A DNA stretch of 26,521 nucleotides from the IMG/VR virus record IMGVR_UViG_3300025313_000465, positions 1 through 26,521 of that record; one strand, given 5' to 3'. This DNA is from a virus. Made by a program: the position numbers and the translations under genes. Every line of letters begins with the position of its first letter. Positions within the stretch are counted from its first letter, which is position 1. This document shows positions 7,184 to 14,196 of the stretch, piece by piece. The notes beneath the pieces are model-generated. The model saw only the letters and a program-made list of their open reading frames with translations, was not told where the DNA came from and did no database searches.

Positions 7184-7220
7184 TCCTCGTAAGTAGTTCC
7201 CCCTACTTACGAGGATTTTT
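7184..7220 (+). terminator. Strong rho-independent terminator
   Basis: A perfect stem (TCCTCGTAAGTAG with its complement, 13 bp) has a 6-base loop (7197-7202) and is followed by ATTTTT. It separates the small basic genes from the scaffold/capsid unit. The remaining 7089-7183 and 7221-7257 hold no gene I can support. Confidence 0.88.
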
Positions 7221-7257
7221 ATCTTTTAAGGCGGCAGAATTCATGCAAACGTTAGTC

Positions 7258-7273
7258 TAAATAGGGTAAAATA
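7258..7273 (+). promoter_or_regulatory. Phage promoter element before scaffold gene
   Basis: TAAATAGGGTAAAATA differs by one base from the element at 4439-4454. TAAAAT (7267-7272) is the -10-like part, and TGCAAA 17 bases upstream is a weak -35. It lies between a terminator and a leader of about 105 nt for the scaffold/capsid unit, where a strong late promoter is expected. The leader holds two palindromes, AAGAACGTTCTT (7282-7293) and GGTTATAACC (7348-7357). Confidence 0.65.
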
Positions 7274-7379
7274 TTGATAACAAGAACGTTCTTCTAAGTC
7301 CTCTTTTAGAGTTTCGTATCGTTCGACGAGTAAAACTAGAAGCATTCGGTTATAACCTCCAAACCGTAAAGGGAGTCAT

Positions 7380-8306
7380 ATGGCGTCAAACATCGAAGAA
7401 ATCACGGCAAAGCTGACAGATTCAGCTATGCTAAACTCAGATGAGGCAGAATCGTCAACTGTCGAAAAAGAAACAGTCGCAACTGAAGCAGCCAAGACTG
7501 AATCTGGCAAGAAGGGTACAGCCCAGGATCGCATCCAAGAGCTAGTCGCAGAACGGGAAGCGTTCAAGACCAAGCTTGTAGAGGCGGAAAACAAGCTGTC
7601 CCAAAAGGATGGTGAAATCCATAGTCTCATCGACTCCGTAAAGCAGCGCGAAGGCGCAGCCCGAGTAGTTGACAAGATCAATGCACTTCACTCTCAAGGC
7701 AAGTTCAAGGCCGAGATCGAGGCAATCGATGCCGCGATTCGAGGCGTAGATCAGGATGCATCACAGATCGCAGCAGCAGCGGAGACAACTCCAAAGGTGC
7801 CCGTATCAGGTGATCTTCTTAAGTTCCAGCAAGAGGCGGCGCGTGACCGAGAGGAAGCGCTGAACGCAATTGCGGCACAAAAGAATGAACTTCTACTCAT
7901 GAAGTCGCAGCTAGTCGTTGAGAAGCTATTCGGCAATCTTCCAGACGCAGACTACAATGAACAGGATCGAAAGGTGTTGCAGAACGCCTTGGTAGATCAC
8001 GTTGATTGGGAAGCAATTGAAAACGATCCGAATGCCCTAGAGGCGGAGGTCGCCAAGGGTTTCCAGAGCACCGTATCATGGTATGGTGATCCACGCGGCA
8101 AGTTGTCACAAACCAAAACACAAACAGATACAGGCGAGTCTCAGCAGACTAAGACACCTGACGTTGTGGACTATTCGAAACTAGAGCTTGGTAAGATCGT
8201 CAAGGAAACCAAGGGCAACAAGGAAATCTTTCGCCCTGCAATCTCCGACAACGAATTCCAGGCCCTTTTGGCAGATGAACTCAAGCGATCAGGGGCTAAG
8301 CGCTAA
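7380..8306 (+). CDS. Capsid scaffolding/assembly protein
   Basis: The 308-aa protein is acidic, Glu/Ala/Lys-rich and mostly helical. A clear coiled-coil stretch covers about 48-95 and a second about 145-185. A small basic C-terminus (ADELKRSGAKR) is the usual capsid-binding end of scaffolds. It directly precedes the major capsid gene, the classic scaffold position. AAAGGGAG lies 4 bases before the ATG. No protease domain is visible, so scaffold removal would need another factor or simple exit. Confidence 0.83.
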   Translation: MASNIEEITAKLTDSAMLNSDEAESSTVEKETVATEAAKTESGKKGTAQDRIQELVAEREAFKTKLVEAENKLSQKDGEIHSLIDSVKQREGAARVVDKINALHSQGKFKAEIEAIDAAIRGVDQDASQIAAAAETTPKVPVSGDLLKFQQEAARDREEALNAIAAQKNELLLMKSQLVVEKLFGNLPDADYNEQDRKVLQNALVDHVDWEAIENDPNALEAEVAKGFQSTVSWYGDPRGKLSQTKTQTDTGESQQTKTPDVVDYSKLELGKIVKETKGNKEIFRPAISDNEFQALLADELKRSGAKR

Positions 8307-8340
8307 GACGATTGTAGCCTCGTAACTAGGATTCTTTTCA

Positions 8341-9549
8341 ATGGAAACATTCGCAACATTAGGCGATATGCTCCTTCGACGCTATGTGGTTGACTTCATC
8401 GCACAGATGCAGCAACTATCTACGCCGATCTATTCGCAGCTACGTGAAGACTCACGCTTCACACCAAGCGGCGATGGTGCATACTTCGCAGTACGACTAG
8501 ACGGTAACGAGGCGGGCGGCGGTTGGCGCGGCACTGACGACAACACGCTACCTTCTGCCGGCAACGAGCGCATCAAGACGCACCGCGTACGTCCTAAGAA
8601 GTACTACCACGTAGTAAGCTTCTCAGGTCTCGCAGAGAGCGTTTCGCGCCGAGGCGGTGAAGAGGCTTTCGCTTCCGCAATTACTGATGCCATCTCGGCA
8701 TCAGTCAAGCGCGCAGGTGCAAACTTCGAAGTAACCTTCCTTCGCGGTGACGGTACTGGTCGTCTGACAAACGTCAGCGGCGGTCAGACGGCAACAACGG
8801 TCAACGTAGACGACGCTCGCCCATTCCGTGTGGGTCAGGTAGTTGTGTTTCTCAACAACACAACTGGCCTGAAGACCGCCGGTCCTGCAACTGTTACAGC
8901 ACGTTCTGTACCAGGCGCAACGATCACTGTTTCGCAGTCGGTCACAGTCTCGGATGACGACGGCATCTACATCTCTGGCGAGCAGTCGGAAGCGGCAGCA
9001 CCAGCAGAGGTAACAAGCCTCGGCCTCCCGGCCATCATCAACAACACGGGTACGATCTACAATCTAAGTCGATCAACATACCCAATTCTCCAGTCTCAGG
9101 TCATCGCTGCATCGAGCACATCGCTCGACGAATCGATGCTTAGACGACTCCGCAAGCGCCTGCTAGTGGAAACTGACACGGGTTCGATGGAAGGCTTCGT
9201 TTTCATCAGCAACTACGATCAGTTCGACCGTTACACAGAGCTTGCACTGTCGTTCCGCCGCTTCAATGACATGAAGCTGGAACTTGGCGCGGATCAGGCC
9301 ATGACTACCTTCGAGGGCCGACCATGGCACATCTCGTGGGCAGCAAAGCCTGATGAGGTGTACATGCTTCGCACAAACGCAATTGTTCGCGGCGTGGTTC
9401 GCCCACTGTCGATCGATGAGCGCGTGAACATGGCATGGCAGCCTGGCATGGATTCTTTTACTGTCCTTTTAAAGTATTACGGCGAAAACGTCGCCCGGCT
9501 CGTGAACCAAACAGCGAAAATTACGGGTCTGTCAATTCCTACGTACTAA
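8341..9549 (+). CDS. Major capsid protein
   Basis: The 402-aa protein lies immediately after the scaffold gene. Its balanced, more GC-rich codon use suits a highly expressed gene. The N-terminal part (1-145) has an arm and an N-loop-like region around GDGAYFAVRLDGNEAGGGWRG. A beta-rich insertion (about 150-225, with TVNVDDARPFRVGQVVVFLNN and a second strand set) resembles an I-domain. A domain with helices and FEGRPWHISW follows. I infer an HK97-type fold from position, size and layout and do not assign a precise Pfam family. A terminator-like hairpin follows at 9611-9640. Confidence 0.88.
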   Translation: METFATLGDMLLRRYVVDFIAQMQQLSTPIYSQLREDSRFTPSGDGAYFAVRLDGNEAGGGWRGTDDNTLPSAGNERIKTHRVRPKKYYHVVSFSGLAESVSRRGGEEAFASAITDAISASVKRAGANFEVTFLRGDGTGRLTNVSGGQTATTVNVDDARPFRVGQVVVFLNNTTGLKTAGPATVTARSVPGATITVSQSVTVSDDDGIYISGEQSEAAAPAEVTSLGLPAIINNTGTIYNLSRSTYPILQSQVIAASSTSLDESMLRRLRKRLLVETDTGSMEGFVFISNYDQFDRYTELALSFRRFNDMKLELGADQAMTTFEGRPWHISWAAKPDEVYMLRTNAIVRGVVRPLSIDERVNMAWQPGMDSFTVLLKYYGENVARLVNQTAKITGLSIPTY

Positions 9550-9610
9550 CGGTCTAACTACTTGATTTTATTGAGAATTTAGGTTCTCACTGCACATCTA
9601 AGTAGTCCCG

Positions 9611-9640
9611 GAAAAGCCAATCTTAGCGGGTTGGCTTTTC
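9611..9640 (+). terminator. Terminator-like hairpin after capsid gene
   Basis: A perfect 10-bp stem (GAAAAGCCAA/TTGGCTTTTC) has a 10-base loop. The 3' arm ends in TTTTC, so the U-run is partly within the stem. A smaller hairpin, TGAGAA/TTCTCA, lies just upstream at about 9571-9588. It would end or reduce capsid transcription before the homing endonuclease. Confidence 0.7.
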
Positions 9641-9707
9641 AAATGTAAAAATAACAACCTCTAAAATAATAGGATTTATGCTCCCCACGAAGGAATGGCC
9701 CTTTAAG

Positions 9708-9738
9708 TTGAAATAATTGAAAAAATAGCGGATATACT
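9708..9738 (+). promoter_or_regulatory. Possible sigma-70-like promoter for the GIY-YIG gene
   Basis: TTGAAA (9708-9713) and TATACT (9733-9738) are separated by 19 bases, which is slightly long. The region lies between a terminator and the endonuclease start and is AT-rich like the endonuclease itself. The mobile gene may therefore bring its own promoter. Confidence 0.35.
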
Positions 9739-9758
9739 ATGAAAGAAAGGAGATAGTC

Positions 9759-10667
9759 GTGCGTGGAACCGTTTATGTCATTCAAAATCAAAAAAATAAA
9801 AAAATCTATGTCGGGCAAACCAAATCGGGTCATCCACAAGAAAGATTTAATCAACATAAACGTTTATCACGAACAGGAAAAGGGAGTATTCTTCATGCTG
9901 CAATGCGTAAATACGGTGAAGATTCCTTTTTATTAATTGAAACTATAGATACTGAGTGGAGCAATCTAAACCCTCTTGAAAAAGAAATAATTCTAAAATA
10001 TAATTCAATTCAACCTAATGGGTATAATATTCTTGCTTGGGGCAGTATATCTAATTTAGATGAAGGCTGGTGGAAGGGTAAAGAACGGGCAGAATCCACT
10101 AAACAAAAAATGTCTAAAACTAAAAAAGAGCAATATGAAAATATGACTGAAGAGGACCAAGAAGCATTAAAGGAACAAGGCCGTCAGGCTTATTTAAATC
10201 TACCTGAAGAAACAAAAGAACGAATAAGAGAAGAACAATGTTCTTGGTGGTCTAATATGCCAGAAGAAGAAAAGAAAACGTTCATATCAGGTCAGGCTGC
10301 TAAACGAGTAGGCCATCTTGTATCCGAAACTACCAGGAAAAAAATATCCCTCTCTAATAAAGGCCGCATGCCATCAGAATTAGCCGTCCAACGCAGCCGA
10401 GAAACCAGGCTAGGCTCCCATCACACCGACGAAACGAAAGCCAAGATGTCTGCTGCTAAATTGGGCAAACTCAAATCAGAAGAAACTAAAGCTAATATGA
10501 CGCTCGCTCAGCGTAATAAAAGGACTCCTGAACAAATTGAGCGAGTATTAAAAATCAAAGAAATGTTAACTCAAAATATGAGTCTGAATAGTATTGCCGT
10601 CATTGTTGACTGTACGGCAGAATATGTTCGAAAGGTGCGAAAAGGTCAACGCGGCAGAGGAATATAA
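9759..10667 (+). CDS. GIY-YIG homing endonuclease with NUMOD3 motifs
   Basis: The 302-aa protein has a GIY-YIG catalytic domain at about 1-92: VYV at 5-7, YVG at 17-19, R29 and the LEKE glutamates at 73-76. Repeated NUMOD3-type DNA-binding motifs follow (STKQKMSKTKKEQ near 110; TRKKISLSNKGR near 198; TKAKMSAAKLGK and TKANMTLAQRNK near 225-245). The C-terminal helix-turn-helix is at about 262-300. It starts at GTG with AAAGGAG 6 bases upstream. The gene is clearly more AT-rich than the capsid gene, which suggests recent arrival. Its last 20 bases lie in the tRNA-Ser-like sequence. It looks intact. Confidence 0.93.
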   Translation: MRGTVYVIQNQKNKKIYVGQTKSGHPQERFNQHKRLSRTGKGSILHAAMRKYGEDSFLLIETIDTEWSNLNPLEKEIILKYNSIQPNGYNILAWGSISNLDEGWWKGKERAESTKQKMSKTKKEQYENMTEEDQEALKEQGRQAYLNLPEETKERIREEQCSWWSNMPEEEKKTFISGQAAKRVGHLVSETTRKKISLSNKGRMPSELAVQRSRETRLGSHHTDETKAKMSAAKLGKLKSEETKANMTLAQRNKRTPEQIERVLKIKEMLTQNMSLNSIAVIVDCTAEYVRKVRKGQRGRGI

Positions 10668-10734
10668 GGTTACTCAGACGGTCTTGAAAACCGTCGCCAA
10701 CCTTCACGGGTTGAGGGTCAAATCTTCCGCCTTT
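10648..10734 (+). tRNA. tRNA-Ser(UGA)-like sequence, probably degenerate
   Basis: The anticodon arm is excellent: a 6-bp stem GACGGT/ACCGTC and loop CTTGAAA with anticodon TGA (10685-10687). A long variable arm, CAACC/GGTTG (10698-10713), marks it as serine class. The D arm is GAG/CTC with GG in the loop. The acceptor can pair as AACGCGG/CCGCCTT with one C-C mismatch. Position 8 is C rather than T, the T stem is only about 3 bp, and the T loop is GTCAAAT instead of TTCRANY. No CCA follows. It is either a decayed tRNA or one altered when the endonuclease inserted. The first 20 bases also encode the end of the GIY-YIG protein. Confidence 0.45.
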
Positions 10735-10762
10735 CGCGGGCTTAGTGCGCATCAAAGAATAT

Positions 10763-10838
10763 TGCGTAGTAGCATAATTGGTAATGTTTCTCCCTGTTAA
10801 GGAGCATTATGTAGGTTCGAATCCTACCTGCGCAGCCA
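10763..10838 (+). tRNA. tRNA-Asn(GUU), CCA encoded
   Basis: The acceptor TGCGTAG pairs with CTGCGCA (one G-T pair). The D arm is GCAT/ATGT with the GG loop. The anticodon loop CTGTTAA gives GTT, and the T arm is GTAGG TTCGAAT CCTAC. Discriminator G (10835) is followed by encoded CCA (10836-10838). The outermost anticodon-stem pair is a T-C mismatch. It looks functional. Confidence 0.92.
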
Positions 10839-10888
10839 ATATTGGATTTGTAGTGCCGCACACGGCAAGCTGTGAATCCTTCGTATTT

Positions 10889-10963
10889 GCCCCTCTAGCT
10901 CAAATGGTGGAGCAGCGCACTTGTAATGCGCGGGAGAGGGTTCGATTCCTTCGAGGGGCACCA
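10889..10963 (+). tRNA. tRNA-Thr(UGU), CCA encoded
   Basis: The acceptor GCCCCTC/GAGGGGC is perfect. D stem and loop are standard. The anticodon loop CTTGTAA gives TGT, with a GCGCA/TGCGC stem. The T loop is TTCGATT, followed by discriminator A and encoded CCA. A small hairpin, TGCCG/CGGCA, lies between this tRNA and the preceding one at about 10853-10866. Confidence 0.93.
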
Positions 10964-11055
10964 TTATATTTGCAGCTTTACTCAATAGAGAGTACTATAT
11001 AGACAGGTAAACGCCCATTAGTACCGTAAACGTACAGGGATTCCAACTAAGGGAT

Positions 11056-11081
11056 GAGCCTCGACTAGAGGACTCCTTTTT
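11056..11081 (+). terminator. Terminator- or attenuator-like hairpin before the 119-aa gene
   Basis: GAGCCTC pairs with GAGGACTC around a 5-base loop, with one bulged A, and is followed by CTTTTT. It may end the tRNA transcript or attenuate the next gene. The rest of 10964-11099 is AT-rich leader with no frame I can support. Confidence 0.4.
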
Positions 11082-11099
11082 AACAAAGAGGTAATACAA

Positions 11100-11459
11100 A
11101 TGGCACGAACAGTTCAGACTCGATTCAAGAGTGCTCTCCCAGGTTCAGGTTTTGATTCCAGCGGCTCCGCACGACAAGGAAAACGGCGCGTAGTTGGTCA
11201 GATCTCGGTCACCAGCTACACAAGCGTTGGTGAGTCTCTGACAGCAGCAGATCTTGGTCTTTCAACTATTGACTACATCGCCATCCGCCACAACGACCAG
11301 GCAGGCGGTAAGGAAGGTTCAGAAGCACGATTCGTTGAGTATAACAACTCAACATCTGACTTCTACATCGTCCAGGCAGGCAAGCCAGCAACGGCCGGTT
11401 CACACACCCTACAGTTCGAAGCTTTCGGTGATGCACTCGACGCCCCTGAGTTGACCTAA
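11100..11459 (+). CDS. Putative capsid accessory (decoration-type) protein
   Basis: The 119-aa protein has a basic N-terminal arm (1-30) and a beta-rich body (VVGQISVTSYTSVGESLTAADLGLSTIDYIAIRH). It has strong ribosome-site spacing (AAAGAGGT, 8 bases before the ATG) and a strong terminator after it, so it is a separate, probably well-expressed unit. Small beta-rich proteins after the capsid gene are often capsid decoration or stabilising proteins. That is inferred from size and position; no family motif is recognised. Confidence 0.6.
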   Translation: MARTVQTRFKSALPGSGFDSSGSARQGKRRVVGQISVTSYTSVGESLTAADLGLSTIDYIAIRHNDQAGGKEGSEARFVEYNNSTSDFYIVQAGKPATAGSHTLQFEAFGDALDAPELT

Positions 11460-11476
11460 GACTCTATAAGATAAAC

Positions 11477-11536
11477 CCCCACCTGGGAGAAACCGGACAA
11501 TCAATAATCCGGTAGTACTTCAGGTGGGGATCTTTT
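11477..11536 (+). terminator. Strong nested terminator
   Basis: The outer stem CCCCACCTG (11477-11485) pairs perfectly with CAGGTGGGG (11521-11529). Inside is a second hairpin, ACCGGA/TCCGGT (about 11492-11513). ATCTTTT follows. The two-tier structure is larger than a simple terminator. Confidence 0.85.
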
Positions 11537-11540
11537 CTAT

Positions 11541-11705
11541 ATGCGAAAATACAGAGATTTTACAGGATTCAGATTTAATCAATTAACTGTTATTGGTCTA
11601 GAAGGCAGACGTAATGGTCCTTGTAATCAAGCAAAGAAATCTATGACCTATAATGAATTTATTGGATATTTAAACAATTTAATGGCATTTAGAAAGGATC
11701 TGTAA
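11541..11705 (+). pseudogene. Internally deleted HNH homing endonuclease
   Basis: The 54-aa frame joins two ends of an HNH endonuclease. Residues 1-24 (RDFTGFRFNQLTVIG...) are the usual start of this family. Residues 25-54 (NGPCNQAKKSMTYNEFIGYL) are the usual end. The intact gene at 12600 has the same ends (LTNSRFGRLV and CGPCNRAKDAMTYNEF). About 130-140 residues, including the catalytic core and one zinc Cys pair, are missing with the frame kept. It is AT-rich like the intact HNH gene. The stop overlaps the next ATG (TAATG), and AAAGGA within it serves as ribosome site for that gene, which may be why the remnant persists. Confidence 0.8.
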
Positions 11706-11983
11706 TGAGTATTTGTATTGTCACTGATTCAGAACTAGAAACCCCCTTTAACGCGGCTCATATTTGCTGGAGCAAGTTCAACTACTATGCTTCCGGAGAT
11801 ACAGTCAACGTGCCCGTCGGTTGCCAGAGCGCAGCAGTCTTACCCCCAACAGGTGCAACTGCTCCGACCATTTCAATTTCAGCAGGCGCAAGCGAAGACA
11901 CTCTAACCCTAACGGGTGGAACTCTTGGCACAGGGCTGCTTTTAGTGTCCCGCCACGGCGGCAACCCAGCCGGCGCGCGGTGA
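11705..11983 (+). CDS. Small beta-rich virion protein, copy 1
   Basis: The 92-aa protein is clearly related to the gene at 12023: both have ASGDTV, VPxGCxSAAVL, TLTGGT/ALTGGT and the ending VSRHxGNPAxAR. It is Thr/Gly/Ala-rich with predicted strands and no enzyme motif. The start follows AAAGGA in the preceding HNH remnant. A capsid or tail accessory role is likely from position only. Confidence 0.65.
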   Translation: MSICIVTDSELETPFNAAHICWSKFNYYASGDTVNVPVGCQSAAVLPPTGATAPTISISAGASEDTLTLTGGTLGTGLLLVSRHGGNPAGAR

Positions 11984-12022
11984 TTCATGTCAAGCAAAAG
12001 TATTTTGTAAAGGAAGAAATCA

Positions 12023-12304
12023 ATGGATAATCCAGTCAACTCACAAGAGATCACATTCTTCAAGGGATACCACTACGTCCTATCTGCTTTCCATTACGGC
12101 GCAAGCGGAGACACCGTGAAAGTCCCACTCGGCTGCCTATCAGCAGCAGTACTTACCCAAACAGGTACAGCACCATCAGCCGTCATCACAGCAGGTTCTC
12201 TTGCCGACGGCGTTGATTCCGTTGCTCTAACAGGCGGCACAGTAAACAACAGCGGTTGCGTGATGGTATCACGACACGCTGGGAATCCGGCATCGGCCCG
12301 GTAA
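12023..12304 (+). CDS. Small beta-rich virion protein, copy 2
   Basis: This 93-aa tandem paralogue of the protein at 11705 shares the ASGDTVKVPLGCLSAAVL core and the VSRHAGNPASAR ending. AAAGGAAG lies 6 bases before the ATG. It is more GC-rich in codon choice than copy 1. The duplicated pair suggests related structural subunits with different sites or partners. Confidence 0.68.
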   Translation: MDNPVNSQEITFFKGYHYVLSAFHYGASGDTVKVPLGCLSAAVLTQTGTAPSAVITAGSLADGVDSVALTGGTVNNSGCVMVSRHAGNPASAR

Positions 12305-12315
12305 CGAGGTAAACA

Positions 12316-12597
12316 ATGGCATTACTTGTTCCAACACTACAACAGTTCCTTGATCTTCGAGACGGCACTACCATTGGAATTACCAAGGTGAAGCTTCTTT
12401 CAGCAAGTGATACCCTCACAGTTCCTAAGCCAGCGAACACGACAGCAAATGCTTCCGTATCTGTAGTTCGAAACGCAGGCGAGGCCGCTGTAACAGCAAC
12501 ACAGTCAGCACAGACTGTTACTTTAGTCGGTACAGCCGGTCAAACAATTACTGTTGTTACACTACACCAGTTCGTCAACAGTGGAGCTGAAGCCTAA
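12316..12597 (+). CDS. Small beta-rich virion protein, copy 3
   Basis: The 93-aa protein has the same size and strand pattern as copies 1 and 2 (LLSASDTLTVPKP, ASVSVVRNAGEAAVTAT, TVTLVGTAGQTITVVTLHQF), but sequence similarity is weak. It is probably a diverged member. GAGG lies 6 bases before the ATG. The intact HNH gene begins 2 bases after its stop. Confidence 0.6.
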   Translation: MALLVPTLQQFLDLRDGTTIGITKVKLLSASDTLTVPKPANTTANASVSVVRNAGEAAVTATQSAQTVTLVGTAGQTITVVTLHQFVNSGAEA

Positions 12598-12599
12598 AG

Positions 12600-13184
12600 A
12601 TGGCTAAACCTCTAAACTTGACAAATTCCCGATTTGGTCGATTAGTCGCAAAACGATCAGTAGGTCAAAATAAATATGGAAGTATTTTATGGGAATGTGT
12701 TTGTGACTGTAGTGCTTTGGTAATTAAAAATACCCGAGACTTACGTTCAGGTAATACAAGATCTTGCGGATGTTTAAATGTTGAATTATCCACTCAACGT
12801 CTTAAAACAATTGCTGGGTGGAATAAGTTACCATTAAAAGAGGCTGCACGAAATACCGTTTACCGTCAGTATCAAGCTAATGCAAATTCTAGAAATATAG
12901 AATTTTCACTAACAGTTGATGAATTAGAAAAACTAACCCAACAAAACTGTCATTATTGTACTAAACAACCAAATCAAATTTGTAAAAATTATAATAACGT
13001 GGGTGATTATGTATACAATGGTATTGATCGTGTAAATAATGACATTGGGTATATCTTAAGTAATTGTGTGCCATCCTGTGGTCCCTGTAATCGGGCCAAA
13101 GATGCAATGACATATAATGAGTTTAAGTTGTGGATAAAATCAATCTATAATAATTTGATTCAGGAGATAATATGGCAACAGTAG
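12600..13184 (+). CDS. HNH homing endonuclease
   Basis: The 194-aa protein starts with the family opening NLTNSRFGRLVAKRS. A Cys-rich module follows (CVCDC near 33-37 and SCGC near 55-58). The HNH core is at about 115-175, with CHYC (117-120), YNGIDRVNNDIGYI (139-152) and CGPCNRAK (160-167). The ID-R and N residues plus two zinc Cys pairs match an intact nuclease. It is AT-rich compared with the neighbours. It starts 2 bases after copy 3 and overlaps the start of the next gene by 13 bases, supplying that gene's CAGGAG. It therefore sits between virion genes without breaking any. Confidence 0.9.
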   Translation: MAKPLNLTNSRFGRLVAKRSVGQNKYGSILWECVCDCSALVIKNTRDLRSGNTRSCGCLNVELSTQRLKTIAGWNKLPLKEAARNTVYRQYQANANSRNIEFSLTVDELEKLTQQNCHYCTKQPNQICKNYNNVGDYVYNGIDRVNNDIGYILSNCVPSCGPCNRAKDAMTYNEFKLWIKSIYNNLIQEIIWQQ

Positions 13185-13426
13185 GTTTCCAAAAGAAAGC
13201 ATCCCTAGGTCCGGTACTAGTTGAAGTAGTACATCTTACATCAGTTACTAACGGTGACTCTTTCACCACAGTGATGCAACGTCCTTCATTCGTTTCAGTA
13301 AGCGAAGACGGCACGAGCGCTACCACGGTTGCTACTACGGCTTCGGTTTCAGGCCGAACTGTGACATTGGTCAATGCATCAATGAACGGTACACAGTCTG
13401 CAACTGTCCTAGTATTCGGCTTTTAA
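13172..13426 (+). CDS. Small beta-rich virion protein, copy 4
   Basis: The 84-aa protein resembles the others in size and pattern (VVHLTSVTNGDSFTTVMQRP, TTASVSGRTVTLVNASMNG). Its relationship is tentative. CAGGAG lies 5 bases before the ATG, inside the HNH gene. The HNH gene separates it from copies 1-3, and before that insertion the four were probably contiguous. Confidence 0.6.
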   Translation: MATVGFQKKASLGPVLVEVVHLTSVTNGDSFTTVMQRPSFVSVSEDGTSATTVATTASVSGRTVTLVNASMNGTQSATVLVFGF

Positions 13427-13444
13427 GCCTAAACTAACTCAGTT

Positions 13445-14191
13445 ATGCGGGAGAAGAAGTATCCGTCGAACTCGGAGCGGCTTAAGGCTAACCCAGAAAA
13501 GCAAGTAAAGAGCCCTCTCCCTAAAGATCTAAGACCCAATGGTTTCATAACTCGACAGCTAACGCCAGGGATCGATCTTCCTGCTGGTTTCATTGCTGAC
13601 ATTAGATGTATCGATAGTAATCTGTTCTTCGTATTTCACAAGTACCGAGTTAATTACGATGATGTTGTAAATCGTTACTACGGTTCATTGGAAGATCCGA
13701 GAAATCCGATTGGTGAATTTGCTGGGAATGAGATTTGGGGCTGGGTACTGACGGATAACACCGGCAAGCCAATTCCCGAAATGCAATGGCACATCTGGAG
13801 TCTTAAAAAGGACTTCGGATATTCTCACGTCGCGAACATCGCGTCACAAAATCCTGACCACCTGAAAAGAATTGTTTACCGCCTAGGTAGGGAGAAGCGG
13901 TACAAGGAGCGCTACGGTGCACTTGAATGGAACAAGCAGATGCGTCGAGATGAAGCAGATCACCAAGCGAAACTGCAAGATCAAAAAGACCAAGAGTACT
14001 TCGATATCACCAACGAAAACAAGTGGCTTTTACGCAAAGCTCAAGAGAATATGGAACGCGGCCAAGTAGCTGCTACCAATCCGACCAAGGAAATCATCAC
14101 ATCATTTCCTGGTCAGACCAATCGAACCAAGATCGTTAGACCCCTTACAGACAAAGAGGGCGGGTTAGTTACTGGATCTGATTGTGACTAG
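13445..14191 (+). CDS. Unrecognised virion structural protein
   Basis: The 248-aa protein has a globular Trp/Tyr-rich middle (about 45-155: NLFFVFHKYRVNYDDVVNRY, EIWGWVLTDNTG, MQWHIWSLKKDFGYSHVANI). A charged helical region (150-205) and a polar tail follow. No clear ribosome site is visible and no other in-frame ATG lies near, so the start is not firm. It lies just before the head-tail adaptor region, so a head completion or head-tail role is plausible. Confidence 0.6.
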   Translation: MREKKYPSNSERLKANPEKQVKSPLPKDLRPNGFITRQLTPGIDLPAGFIADIRCIDSNLFFVFHKYRVNYDDVVNRYYGSLEDPRNPIGEFAGNEIWGWVLTDNTGKPIPEMQWHIWSLKKDFGYSHVANIASQNPDHLKRIVYRLGREKRYKERYGALEWNKQMRRDEADHQAKLQDQKDQEYFDITNENKWLLRKAQENMERGQVAATNPTKEIITSFPGQTNRTKIVRPLTDKEGGLVTGSDCD

Positions 14192-14196
14192 TAATC

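Noticed and set aside
7108-7260. Small frames from GTG 7108 or ATG 7115 (25 aa)
   Set aside because: They run into the terminator stem, and codon use and signals are weak. The GTG frame would have to be translated through the terminator hairpin.
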